Below, piece after piece: positions 8,701 through 16,999 of a stretch of DNA of 64,000 bases. A program made the position numbers and the translations under genes. The stretch lies in NCBI RefSeq assembly GCF_001747105.1, contig NZ_MDGQ01000003.1, forward strand, positions 124,001 through 188,000, read 5' to 3'. The stretch comes from Roseivirga misakiensis (GTDB taxonomy: Bacteria; Bacteroidota; Bacteroidia; Cytophagales; Cyclobacteriaceae). Below the pieces are notes generated by a model. The model was given only the letters and a program-made list of their open reading frames with translations, was not told the DNA's origin and did no database searches. How positions within the stretch are numbered: the stretch's first letter is position 1; each line of letters opens with the position of its first letter.

Positions 8701-9495
8701 ATGACTCATAAGCAGAAGACACTTTATCAACAACTAGTCTTTTGGACTGTTTTTTGGTTCATACAATCCTTACTTTTCAGTGGAGGAAAAGATCTAGAAT
8801 TTTACCTCGCTAAAAACATAGTCATCGTTGGGCTACAAGCCATCATCAGTTACTTGAATTGGCACCTTTTATTAAGACTTATCGCTGCGAAAAGGTACCT
8901 GATTTATGCGCTCCTTTCAGTTAGTCTGGTTTATCTTATTTTTTCCTTCGCCTTTACATTAATTGATAAAACACTCTCATTGATATACCCAACCATAGGA
9001 CAATCCCTGTCTTATAAATTTCAATGGGTCACATCATTTTGGTCCATTCTATCTGGCTCAGCACCATATTCCATAGCCTTACTCGGCAGTACCGTATTCT
9101 GGTTAATTAAAGAGAATAATAGTTTAAAAGAAGTAGATTCAGGCGCGCTCCCAACCGATCATAAGAACGAGGAAGACAATGAAAACACACTAATGCTAAA
9201 AGAGGGAAAAGTCATTCATAGACTACCTCTCGAAGAAATCCTCTTTGTGCAAGGAATGAAAGAGTATGTGCGTTGGCATACCAAAGACAAGAAGCTCATC
9301 ACGCTCCACACCTTGGCTAACCTAGAAGATCAGCTAGGAAATAAAGGTTTTTTAAGAACACATAAATCCTTCATTGTTAATACAAAGTGTGTCAATGCTA
9401 TTCGGTATGACTCATTAGAAATTCCAGGCACAAGGATTCCGATAGGCCGAAGTTATCGGAGTAGAGTCCAAGATTGTTTTCAATCCGAAATCTAG
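8701..9495 (+). CDS. LytTR family membrane-bound transcriptional regulator
   Basis: A 264-residue protein with four predicted membrane helices in residues ~12-135 and a cytoplasmic LytTR DNA-binding domain in residues ~165-262. The LytTR signature is seen in GKVIHRLPLEEILFVQGMKEYV and FLRTHKSFIVNTKCVNAIR. There is no receiver or kinase domain, so it is a membrane-anchored regulator that may sense a membrane signal directly. Targets are unknown; the exported protein at 8035-8568 is divergent from it and could be one. Confidence 0.85.
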   Translation: MTHKQKTLYQQLVFWTVFWFIQSLLFSGGKDLEFYLAKNIVIVGLQAIISYLNWHLLLRLIAAKRYLIYALLSVSLVYLIFSFAFTLIDKTLSLIYPTIGQSLSYKFQWVTSFWSILSGSAPYSIALLGSTVFWLIKENNSLKEVDSGALPTDHKNEEDNENTLMLKEGKVIHRLPLEEILFVQGMKEYVRWHTKDKKLITLHTLANLEDQLGNKGFLRTHKSFIVNTKCVNAIRYDSLEIPGTRIPIGRSYRSRVQDCFQSEI

Positions 9496-9727
9496 GTTGT
9501 AAAAAGAGAATTATAGAGAATGCAAACATATTAGACTTTGAATTACCTAAAAGCTACTTGAATGTGATTGCCTATCTTAATACGTAACAAGACTGCGGCC
9601 AGACCCAGATTATTTTTTGTTATTCCCACCCAAACATCTGCTTTGTAAATCGTAATTACCTGACAACCAATAGATTTCATAGCTTTATATAAGATCAAAT
9701 TGATCCTTTCACCTATTAATTTAAACT

Positions 9728-10354
9728 ATGAAACTTGACAATCAATTCCGGCTTTTAGGCCTATGTATTGCCGTTTTAGTAAGCGTGCTATTCCAAGGTT
9801 GCGACAATTCTGAAGAAACGGCCCCAGAAGATTCTACCCAAGACAACGTTGGTACTTTAATCATGCAATCACAAGCATTCAGTGAGTTTGCAAGTCTAAT
9901 TAACATCGCAGATAGTGAAATCCCAGTGGGCGAATTGGGTGTACTCGAGATGCTCAACCAATCTAGCAACAATGAACAAATTACAGTTTTTGCCCCATCA
10001 GATGCCGTATTTGAAGCATTGGCCATTGAATGGAGTTCACCCAACTTTCAAGCGAGCATTGCCGATGTAATTAATGAATTTACACATAGCGGACAGCCAG
10101 CTAAAACCCGTGACTTTCTACTAGGACATATCTTTAGAGCTACAGAAAGCTATTCCTCATCTCGTTTTCAACCAGACTTATCTTTTGAAAGCGAAAAAGG
10201 CATTCGTTGGCGCATGATCGCTTCTGAGGTCTCTAATTCCGGTTTCGGATTTGTATTAGAGAATAGCTCAGCCAATGCCAATCCCTATTTCATTTACGAA
10301 ACTGATGTCCTTACAGGAAACAATGGTGTAGTACATGCAGCTTTAGTCAACTAA
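9728..10354 (+). CDS. fasciclin (FAS1) domain lipoprotein
   Basis: A 208-residue protein with a lipoprotein signal (VLVSVLFQGC, Cys near residue 25). Residues ~55-205 form one FAS1 domain, with the conserved ITVFAPSDAVFEAL block and the C-terminal NNGVVHAALVN, where the family normally has an NGxxHxID ending. FAS1 domains mediate adhesion or protein contacts at the cell surface. It is a single-gene unit with its own terminator. Confidence 0.85.
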   Translation: MKLDNQFRLLGLCIAVLVSVLFQGCDNSEETAPEDSTQDNVGTLIMQSQAFSEFASLINIADSEIPVGELGVLEMLNQSSNNEQITVFAPSDAVFEALAIEWSSPNFQASIADVINEFTHSGQPAKTRDFLLGHIFRATESYSSSRFQPDLSFESEKGIRWRMIASEVSNSGFGFVLENSSANANPYFIYETDVLTGNNGVVHAALVN

Positions 10355-10383
10355 AGTTGCACATTGGATTGAGTAAAAGAACC

Positions 10384-10412
10384 GAAAAGCCAGCAAATTG
10401 CTGGCTTTTCTA
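10384..10412 (+). terminator. intrinsic terminator after the fasciclin gene
   Basis: The perfect hairpin GAAAAGCCAGC-aaatt-GCTGGCTTTTC is followed by a T-rich run. Confidence 0.8.
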
Positions 10413-10507
10413 TTTTATAGCACGATCGACGCTTCCTGTCAAGTGGTTGACGAATAATTATCAATCCACACAACTCTTTTGCATAATTATCGGTTAGATA
10501 GCTGAAT

Positions 10508-11194
10508 ATGATTTTTGGACCTGACCAAATTACTGATGGTGGCCCCTGGTATGCTGAAACTCACATCACGGACAACCTAATCGTTGAACCGTGGAATGCG
10601 TTTTCTTCCTTGGCCATCGCAGCACCAGCCATTTACTTTCTGTGGAAAATTCGAAAGAATCCAAAAGAGTATGCCTTCCTGTTGGCTTGTATCCCATTCT
10701 TATTTCTAAACGGAATCGGTAGCACACTATTCCATGGGCTTAGAACTTCCCGGGTTTTCCTTTTGATGGATTTTCTACCCGCTTTAATTCTAACATTAAT
10801 GATCACGATCTATTTCTGGTCACGAGTATTGCCAAAATGGTGGATGAGTGTAGGTGTTATTGTTCCAATATTTTTGCTTCGGTTTGGTGTTATAGATCTA
10901 ATTCCAGGACAAGGGGGCATTAATACTTCCTATATGATCAGTGGAGCAGCTTTTTTGGTGCCAGTTTTTCTCATCCTTCGAAAATATCAGTTCAAGAAAT
11001 CTTGGGATATAATCTTAGGTGCCCTATGTTTCGTATTAGCCATTTATTTTAGACAAGTAGACAAAGATTTTACGGAGACGATTGCCATCGGCACACACTT
11101 TTTGTGGCATATTTTCTCTGGAATCGGCGCTTTTCTCTTAGCAGATTATCTTTATTTTATTCGAAAAAATGAGCTTGCGGCACAAACCAGCTGA
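10508..11194 (+). CDS. CREST superfamily (alkaline ceramidase-like) membrane protein
   Basis: A 228-residue protein with about seven membrane helices. It carries the spaced residues of the CREST metal-hydrolase superfamily (ceramidases, PAQR receptors): an early Glu in LIVEPWNAFSS, Ser and His in GIGSTLFHGL, Asp in LLMDFLPAL and the paired His of GTHFLWHIFSG. These are the expected zinc ligands and catalytic Ser/Asp. By family, it would cleave an amide in a lipid such as ceramide; Bacteroidota make sphingolipids, which fits, but the substrate is inference. It lies 91 bp before the Rieske cluster and may be independent of it. Confidence 0.7.
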   Translation: MIFGPDQITDGGPWYAETHITDNLIVEPWNAFSSLAIAAPAIYFLWKIRKNPKEYAFLLACIPFLFLNGIGSTLFHGLRTSRVFLLMDFLPALILTLMITIYFWSRVLPKWWMSVGVIVPIFLLRFGVIDLIPGQGGINTSYMISGAAFLVPVFLILRKYQFKKSWDIILGALCFVLAIYFRQVDKDFTETIAIGTHFLWHIFSGIGAFLLADYLYFIRKNELAAQTS

Positions 11195-11212
11195 GCCATT
11201 AAGATTACGATA

Positions 11213-11242
11213 TTGTCATTTAAACTACAGCATTTCATTTTG
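11213..11242 (+). promoter_or_regulatory. candidate promoter of the Rieske cluster
   Basis: TTG at 11213-11215, a 19-nt spacer and TCATTTTG at 11235-11242 (one mismatch from TAnnTTTG) lie 43 nt before the first gene of the cluster. Confidence 0.35.
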
Positions 11243-11285
11243 AGAATGAATTACTTAGCTTTAGTTAAAATAGACTATTTTTTAT

Positions 11286-12899
11286 ATGCAGAAGCCTGTC
11301 GTAGTTGCCAATTTTTTAGCCTTAAAACAAAGAGAACCTAGCCATGCCCTAGTTTCAAAAACCGACCTTGTAGTGATAAGATACGGAGATGAAGTATCCG
11401 TTCTCTATGGAAGGTGCCTTCACCGTGGCGCTTTACTTTCTGATGGCCATGTGGATGGGGATAATTTAATTTGCGGACTGCACAACTGGGACTATAGAAT
11501 TGATACCGGAGTAAGTGAATACAACAATAGCGAGGTGCTCAATAAATTTGATGCTGTTGTAAAAGATGATGAAGTGCTTATCGATGAAAATGAAGTGCTT
11601 GAATTTGAGGTTGCCAACCCTCCTGCATTTAATCGTGATGAATATTTAGGCGAATATGCCGATACTCATCCTGAAGCTACTGAACCCTATACACGGTATA
11701 TCAAGGAACTTGCTCAAAACGGCTTAAAAAATTGGGGGCATCATGGCCCGACAGAAGCCATGGGCGTCGATAGGACAACCCTTCCTAAATGGGAAGATAT
11801 TCAGTTTTTACCTGCCCAGTTATCAAGAAGGCCGTTATTGGATAACGAATCAGTTGGTTCCAAAACGATAATTGGTCTTAATGCCAAGAAACCGCTTGAA
11901 CTGGACATTCCAATCTTTGTTTCGGATATGTCATTCGGAGCCTTGTCAAAAGAGGCGAAAGTGGCTTTATCTGTAGGCGCTGAAATGGCTGGAACAGGTA
12001 TCTGTTCAGGTGAAGGTGGCATGTTACCAGATGAACAAGAAAGCAATTCGCGGTATTTCTATGAATTAGCATCTGCGCAATTTGGATTCTCTTGGGATAA
12101 GCTAGAAAAAGTTCAGGCATTTCATTTTAAAGGAGGTCAGGGAGCCAAAACTGGTACTGGAGGTCATTTACCAGGGCATAAGGTGACTAAAGAAATCGCT
12201 GAAGTCAGGGGTTTAAACGAAGGTGAATCCGCTATCTCTCCAGCTACTTTCCCAGATTTTCACGGTGTCCAAGATTTCAAAGACTTTACGGAAAAAGTAA
12301 GAGAGGTAACTGGTGGCATTCCAGTTGGCTTTAAAATTTCTGCGGCGCGAATTGAAGATGACATCGATTTTGCGTTGGAGGTAGGAGTAGATTACATCAT
12401 CCTTGATGGACGCGGTGGTGGAACTGGCGCAGCACCAACAATCCTTAGAGACAATATCAATGTGCCAACAATACCAGCCCTTGCTCGTGCGCGAAAGCAT
12501 TTAGACGATAAGAAGGCACACGGAGTGAGCCTAATTATCACAGGTGGTTTAAGAGTAGCAGAAGACTTTGCCAAGGCCATGATGATGGGAGCAGATGCCA
12601 TAGCAGTATCCAATTCTGCCTTACAAGCCATCGGATGTTTGGGCATGCGCGCTTGTAATACGAATAATTGCCCTGTAGGAATTGCCACACAAAAAGAGAA
12701 TTTGAGGCAGCGATTAATCATTCAATCCTCGGCCAAACAATTGAATAATTATTTCGAGGCTACCAACGATTTAATGAAAGTGGTAGCGCGGTCTTGCGGA
12801 CACGATGATTTTACGAAATTTAATGCGTCTGACCTGAGCACTTTCAACTGGGATATCCATAAATTGACAGGCATACCCTATGCAGGGGTAAATCCTTAA
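11286..12899 (+). CDS. Rieske domain fused to FMN-binding glutamate-synthase-like domain
   Basis: A 537-residue fusion. Residues ~1-105 are a Rieske [2Fe-2S] domain with ligands C44/H46 (RCLHRG) and C63/H66 (CGLH). Residues ~160-500 are the alpha/beta-barrel synthase domain of the large glutamate synthase subunit, with the FMN-site stretch GGGTGAAP (377-384) and a Cys trio C451-x5-C457-x4-C462 (CLGMRACNTNNC) matching the [3Fe-4S] ligands of glutamate synthase. The glutaminase domain is absent, so ammonia cannot come from glutamine in this protein. An electron path Rieske-[3Fe-4S]-FMN is plausible. The first gene of the cluster; malic enzyme follows 12 bp later. Confidence 0.9.
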   Translation: MQKPVVVANFLALKQREPSHALVSKTDLVVIRYGDEVSVLYGRCLHRGALLSDGHVDGDNLICGLHNWDYRIDTGVSEYNNSEVLNKFDAVVKDDEVLIDENEVLEFEVANPPAFNRDEYLGEYADTHPEATEPYTRYIKELAQNGLKNWGHHGPTEAMGVDRTTLPKWEDIQFLPAQLSRRPLLDNESVGSKTIIGLNAKKPLELDIPIFVSDMSFGALSKEAKVALSVGAEMAGTGICSGEGGMLPDEQESNSRYFYELASAQFGFSWDKLEKVQAFHFKGGQGAKTGTGGHLPGHKVTKEIAEVRGLNEGESAISPATFPDFHGVQDFKDFTEKVREVTGGIPVGFKISAARIEDDIDFALEVGVDYIILDGRGGGTGAAPTILRDNINVPTIPALARARKHLDDKKAHGVSLIITGGLRVAEDFAKAMMMGADAIAVSNSALQAIGCLGMRACNTNNCPVGIATQKENLRQRLIIQSSAKQLNNYFEATNDLMKVVARSCGHDDFTKFNASDLSTFNWDIHKLTGIPYAGVNP

Positions 12900-12911
12900 G
12901 AGAAAAATTCA

Positions 12912-14138
12912 ATGGAAGATATATATAAGAGATCAGTAGCCCTACACGAAGAAATGCAGGGCAAAATTGAGGTCACTAATAAAATTGCTGTGGACAACAC
13001 AGACACTTTGTCTCTGGTCTACTCGCCAGGCGTGGCCCAGCCATGTTTAGAGATTGAGAAAGACCCCGACAAAGCGTATGACTTAACCATGAAAGGCAAC
13101 ACGATTGCCGTGGTAACTAACGGAACAGCCGTTTTGGGTCTTGGAGATATCGGCCCATTAGCTTCGCTCCCAGTAATGGAAGGAAAGGCAATGCTCTTTA
13201 AAAAGTTTGCTGGTATTAACGCCGTCCCTATTTGTATCGAAAGCAACAATACACGTCATATCATCGAGACCATCACCCGAATAGCTCCATCGTTCGGCGG
13301 CGTAAACCTAGAAGACATTAAAGCTCCTGAAAGCTTTGAAATTGAAGAGAAACTTCAAGGCCTGGGCATACCAGTATTCCACGACGATCAGCATGGTACA
13401 GCCATTGTTACACTAGCAGCCCTTGTGAACGCTGCTAAAGTAAAAAACATGAAGCTCAGCGATATGAAGGTCGTCATTAATGGCGCTGGTGCGGCAGGTA
13501 TAGCCATCGCTAAGCTGCTGAGATGTTTTGACATCGATTCTGAGCTTTGTGTGTCCGTTAAACAATTAATCGTTTGTGATAGTAAAGGTGCCATTCACAG
13601 GTTCCGACATGATCTAAACAAAGCAAAAACTGAGCTACTGAAATACTCGAACTTCGATGATGTGAAAGGTGATATCCATGATGTAATTAAAGGAGCGGAT
13701 GTCTTTATCGGAGTGAGTAAAGGAAACCTTTTAACTCAAGTAGATATTAAAAACATGGCTCCTGACCCGGTCATCTTTGCTATGGCCAACCCGACGCCAG
13801 AAATTATTCCCGAAGAATGCTTCTTGGCTGGTGCTTCAATTGTTGGAACAGGTCGAAGCGATTACCCAAATCAAATTAATAACGTTTTGGCCTTCCCTGG
13901 CATCTTCAAAGGCGCTTTGGCGGCAAGAGCTGCTACCATTAGCACTGAAATGAAGTTAGCAGCGGCTTACGCAATCGCTCGATATATTGAAAACCCAACC
14001 AAGGAAATGGTTATCCCTTCGGCATTAGACACGTCTTTAGCTCACGTAGTTGCAGATGCAGTGGAACAAGCTGTATACCACGAAAGGGAAATGGAAAAGA
14101 AAATTTCAGCTGCAGAAGCTGGCGATAGTAATGACTGA
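12912..14138 (+). CDS. NAD(P)-dependent malic enzyme, short form
   Basis: A 408-residue cytoplasmic enzyme that would oxidatively decarboxylate malate to pyruvate with reduction of NAD(P). Seen: the catalytic Tyr of VYSPGVAQP (Y37), Lys of [10 protein letters not shown] (K92), metal-binding LEDIKAPE (E134/D135) and FHDDQHGTA (D158/D159), and the dinucleotide motif NGAGAAG (190-196). The phosphotransacetylase-like C-terminal half found in many bacterial malic enzymes is missing. The C-terminus overlaps the next ATG by 8 bp, so the gene is embedded in the Rieske operon, which suggests it supplies pyruvate or NAD(P)H to it. Confidence 0.92.
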   Translation: MEDIYKRSVALHEEMQGKIEVTNKIAVDNTDTLSLVYSPGVAQPCLEIEKDPDKAYDLTMKGNTIAVVTNGTAVLGLGDIGPLASLPVMEGKAMLFKKFAGINAVPICIESNNTRHIIETITRIAPSFGGVNLEDIKAPESFEIEEKLQGLGIPVFHDDQHGTAIVTLAALVNAAKVKNMKLSDMKVVINGAGAAGIAIAKLLRCFDIDSELCVSVKQLIVCDSKGAIHRFRHDLNKAKTELLKYSNFDDVKGDIHDVIKGADVFIGVSKGNLLTQVDIKNMAPDPVIFAMANPTPEIIPEECFLAGASIVGTGRSDYPNQINNVLAFPGIFKGALAARAATISTEMKLAAAYAIARYIENPTKEMVIPSALDTSLAHVVADAVEQAVYHEREMEKKISAAEAGDSND

Positions 14139-14346
14139 GACAGTAGCTACCATATTTTTAATCGCGCTAGCCATCTATGTATTGTTGGGGTTATTCTTTT
14201 ACGCCTTCTTTATCAAATCAGGTGTTCATAAAATTGATAGTGGTGTCAAAGAAGCACCAATTTTTATGAAGGTTCTAATTCTGCCCGGTACAGTGGCACT
14301 TTGGCCCATATTGCTCAAGAAAATAAGGAAAGGGGAAGCATCATGA
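14131..14346 (+). CDS. small membrane protein of the Rieske cluster
   Basis: A 71-residue protein. I chose the ATG at 14131, inside the end of the malic enzyme gene, because the product then begins with [20 protein letters not shown], a membrane helix; an earlier in-frame ATG would only add malic-enzyme overlap. A second hydrophobic stretch (FMKVLILPGTVALWPILL) follows. The stop overlaps the next start as ATGA. Not a family I recognise; its position suggests a small subunit of the membrane complex. Confidence 0.65.
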   Translation: MTETVATIFLIALAIYVLLGLFFYAFFIKSGVHKIDSGVKEAPIFMKVLILPGTVALWPILLKKIRKGEAS

Positions 14347-14780
14347 ATGTAAAACTCAGACAGCGCCATCGGTATATCTGGATGGTGATGGGCATAGCTT
14401 TACCCCTACTTTGCCTAGAAGCAATCGAAGGAATTCCTCAAAATGTGATCGCGGACATCCCGAGACATTCTTGCACGCTTGATATCGGTATTTGTGGCAT
14501 TAACTATGAAGGCGACTCACAAGCAATACAAATCGAGCAAGTAAAAAGTAAAAACTCATTTGGTGTCGTTGTTAACGCACCACTCAAATCTGCCTTCACG
14601 CTTCTTTATCTTTCTAACAAGCAGGAATATGATGAAAGCGCAGTGTTATTAGGAGCGATTAATAGCATGGGTGAGTATAATTTCGATCTGCCTGAAAACG
14701 CAGAGAACTACAAGTACTTACTCCTTGCCGATAAATTAAATGACAAAACACTCTATCACGAGGAATTCAAGAACCAATAA
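14343..14780 (+). CDS. membrane-anchored periplasmic protein of the Rieske cluster
   Basis: About 145 residues, starting at the ATG that overlaps the preceding stop. A basic N-terminus (MNVKLRQRHRY) leads into one membrane helix (WMVMGIALPLLCL), then a probably periplasmic domain with two close Cys residues in HSCTLDIGICGI and a beta-rich remainder. The Cys pair could form a disulfide or bind a cofactor. The family is unknown to me. Three bases separate it from the cytochrome-like gene. Confidence 0.6.
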   Translation: MNVKLRQRHRYIWMVMGIALPLLCLEAIEGIPQNVIADIPRHSCTLDIGICGINYEGDSQAIQIEQVKSKNSFGVVVNAPLKSAFTLLYLSNKQEYDESAVLLGAINSMGEYNFDLPENAENYKYLLLADKLNDKTLYHEEFKNQ

Positions 14781-14783
14781 GTT

Positions 14784-15809
14784 ATGAGTGTAAACTATGC
14801 TGGTATATTATGGAATAAGCAAAAGAAGATTTACGATACAATCCTCTTTGTTTTCGTTTTAGGCTACCTAGGGCTATACATTGTTTTCACTGGGCTCTAC
14901 AACCCGGAGTTAACAGCCGAAACCATGATTATCAGGGCAACTGCGACTTTAGCCCTATTACTACTGCACATTATTTTAGCTATTGGTCCGCTAGCCCGAT
15001 TGAATTCCAAGTTTTTACCCCTCCTATACAACAGACGTCACTTAGGGGTGACCATGTTTTTGGTGGCTTTGGTACATGGGGTTTTTAGCATTATGCAATT
15101 CCACTCACTGGGTAGTAAAAACCCACTGATTTCTCTTTTCACCTCCAATGGTAGCTATAACAGCCTGGTAGAATTTCCATTCCAAGTATTAGGCTTTTTT
15201 GCCTTAATGATTCTATTTCTAATGGCCGCCACTAGCCATGATTTTTGGTTGAAAAACCTAAGCCCAAAAGTCTGGAAGGGTTTGCATATGATGGTCTATT
15301 TGGCCTATGCACTGATCATTATGCACGTAATGCTCGGTGTGGTTCAATTAGAATCATCCCCTTTTATTTACGGTGGCCTCATGCTGGGACTTATGATCAT
15401 CATTGCCTTACACTTTGGATCGTCCATAAAGTCTGGAAGAGGTTTAGCATTGACTTCCAAAGGCTATTACTACGCCTGTAATTTAGAAGACATCAAAGAT
15501 GATTGCGCAAAAGTCGTCACGTTGAATGGAGAAAATATCGCGATTTTTAAATACGATGGTAAACTCTCAGCGATCAGTAACGTCTGCAAACATCAAAATG
15601 GTCCACTTGGAGAAGGAAAGGTTATTGATGGTTGTGTGACTTGCCCGTGGCATGGCTACCAATATGAGCCTCACAATGGAACTTCTCCACCGCCTTTTAC
15701 TGAAAAAGTAGCGACTTATTTATTGAAGCTTGATGGTGAAAAAGTGTTTGTCGATCCAAAACCACAACCAGAGGGCACTGCTCTAGAACCGATAACCTTT
15801 GAATCATAG
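14784..15809 (+). CDS. ferric-reductase-like membrane b-cytochrome fused to a Rieske domain
   Basis: A 341-residue protein. Residues ~18-212 contain six predicted membrane helices of the ferric-reductase-like type, with His residues placed as candidate haem ligands (H62, H86, H98, H168, H181). Residues ~226-325 form a Rieske [2Fe-2S] domain with C268/H270 (VCKHQNGPLGEG) and C287/H290 (CPWHG). By family, such membrane domains bind b-haem and move electrons across the membrane. The usual FAD/NAD(P) reductase domain is replaced by Rieske, so the electron donor may be another Rieske protein of this cluster, which is inference. Confidence 0.88.
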   Translation: MSVNYAGILWNKQKKIYDTILFVFVLGYLGLYIVFTGLYNPELTAETMIIRATATLALLLLHIILAIGPLARLNSKFLPLLYNRRHLGVTMFLVALVHGVFSIMQFHSLGSKNPLISLFTSNGSYNSLVEFPFQVLGFFALMILFLMAATSHDFWLKNLSPKVWKGLHMMVYLAYALIIMHVMLGVVQLESSPFIYGGLMLGLMIIIALHFGSSIKSGRGLALTSKGYYYACNLEDIKDDCAKVVTLNGENIAIFKYDGKLSAISNVCKHQNGPLGEGKVIDGCVTCPWHGYQYEPHNGTSPPPFTEKVATYLLKLDGEKVFVDPKPQPEGTALEPITFES

Positions 15810-15812
15810 ATT

Positions 15813-16598
15813 ATGAAAGACGAATTCTACGTAGGTTATCTTCCAAAAGCACCAAAAAAGATTGCTCGATTTGTGATCGCCTTTGTAGTGCTAATATTCA
15901 TTGTGATGGGTGCGGTTTCGTTTTTCATGTCTTCTTCACACAAACATATCAACAATGGAACTTATGAGTTCGGTGAACTTACCGAAATGACGGGCGTGAT
16001 TAAAATGGAACCTGTTCCGCACATTAGGATAATTGCCGATGAAGAAGGTAAGGTTGGCAAAAACATTATGCTGATTGACTTTGGGAAATTCGGCGCGAGA
16101 AGTTCTATCGAAAAAATGCAGGAAACCGTCGGCGGCAATATCAGTGATTATGAAGTCACTTTACGAGGAACACTGATTTATCAAGATGGATTCACACTGC
16201 TAGAACTAACCGAAAAAGAAAAGTCTTTGCAAAACCATCGCACATTAGAAAACGCCAATAAATACGAGGTTATTCGAGCTAGCGCAGGTTCAATTTCACT
16301 GACTGGCGAAATCGTGGACCCAAAATGCTATTTCGGTTCCATGAAACCAGCGCAAAATAAGCCACATAAATCATGTGCTAGTTTGTGTATTGCTGGCGGC
16401 ATTCCACCAGTCTACGTCGTCCAGACAAAAGAGAAGTTAGCCAACTATTACATCATTAAAGGGACAAATGGTGAAGATATCAATCAAGAAGTTCTAGAAT
16501 TTGTGGCAGAAGGCGCAAACCTTCAAGGCAAAGTTGAACAACTGGGAGAATGGAAAATCTTATATGTAGACCCTTCTAAAATTAAACGACTCAACTAA
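15813..16598 (+). CDS. membrane-anchored periplasmic protein with a Cys/His motif
   Basis: A 261-residue protein with one membrane helix near residues 17-38 and a large periplasmic part. Residues ~50-135 look like an OB-type beta domain. Residues ~160-255 carry a conserved-looking metal motif: C172 (VDPKCYFG), H185, C188 and C192 (HKSCASLCIAGGIPP). I have seen similar D-x-x-C...H-x-x-C-A-x-x-C patterns in uncharacterised periplasmic proteins but cannot name the family. A metal or haem role in electron transfer is inference from context. Its stop overlaps the next ATG (TAATG). Confidence 0.65.
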   Translation: MKDEFYVGYLPKAPKKIARFVIAFVVLIFIVMGAVSFFMSSSHKHINNGTYEFGELTEMTGVIKMEPVPHIRIIADEEGKVGKNIMLIDFGKFGARSSIEKMQETVGGNISDYEVTLRGTLIYQDGFTLLELTEKEKSLQNHRTLENANKYEVIRASAGSISLTGEIVDPKCYFGSMKPAQNKPHKSCASLCIAGGIPPVYVVQTKEKLANYYIIKGTNGEDINQEVLEFVAEGANLQGKVEQLGEWKILYVDPSKIKRLN

Positions 16599-16996
16599 TG
16601 GATAACTGGGTAATTCCTTTAACACTATTACCTGGTATCGGCATGATGATCATGTCTACTTCTAACTTGGCCACCGCCATCAGCACTGAAATCAATAACC
16701 TCCTCGAACGCCAAGACTGTAAACCAGAACTGATCCAGAAAAAGATATCGCAGATGTCGCTACTTAACGTAGCGATGGTTTGTCTATACATTAGTGCCGC
16801 AGTTTTCGCAGTAGCCGGACTGATTGAAGGAATATTCGAGCTACGAACAGAAATGCATGATGGCACACTACATCAATTGCTTTTAGTAGTTGGCATAGCG
16901 GCACTGGTCATTGCTTCTTTGCTACTCATCACTTTTTCAATACGAGCAGTACGCATTAAGCACAACCAATTTTTAAATAGTATACATAAAGACTGA
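16598..16996 (+). CDS. small three-helix membrane protein, DUF2721-like
   Basis: A 132-residue integral membrane protein with helices near residues 4-20, 52-75 and 90-112. The pattern of a first helix, a charged cytoplasmic stretch (NNLLERQDCKPELIQKKISQM) and two closing helices resembles DUF2721 proteins; this match is from memory and weak. It is translationally coupled to the preceding gene and precedes the Rieske-TPP enzyme by 3 bp, so it is part of the same operon. Role unknown. Confidence 0.6.
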   Translation: MDNWVIPLTLLPGIGMMIMSTSNLATAISTEINNLLERQDCKPELIQKKISQMSLLNVAMVCLYISAAVFAVAGLIEGIFELRTEMHDGTLHQLLLVVGIAALVIASLLLITFSIRAVRIKHNQFLNSIHKD

Positions 16997-16999
16997 ACC

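Noticed and set aside
12213-12721. Minus-strand open frames of 95-109 codons opposite the Rieske-GltS gene.
   Set aside because: They are antisense to a clearly conserved gene and show no domain or start context, so they are overlap artefacts.
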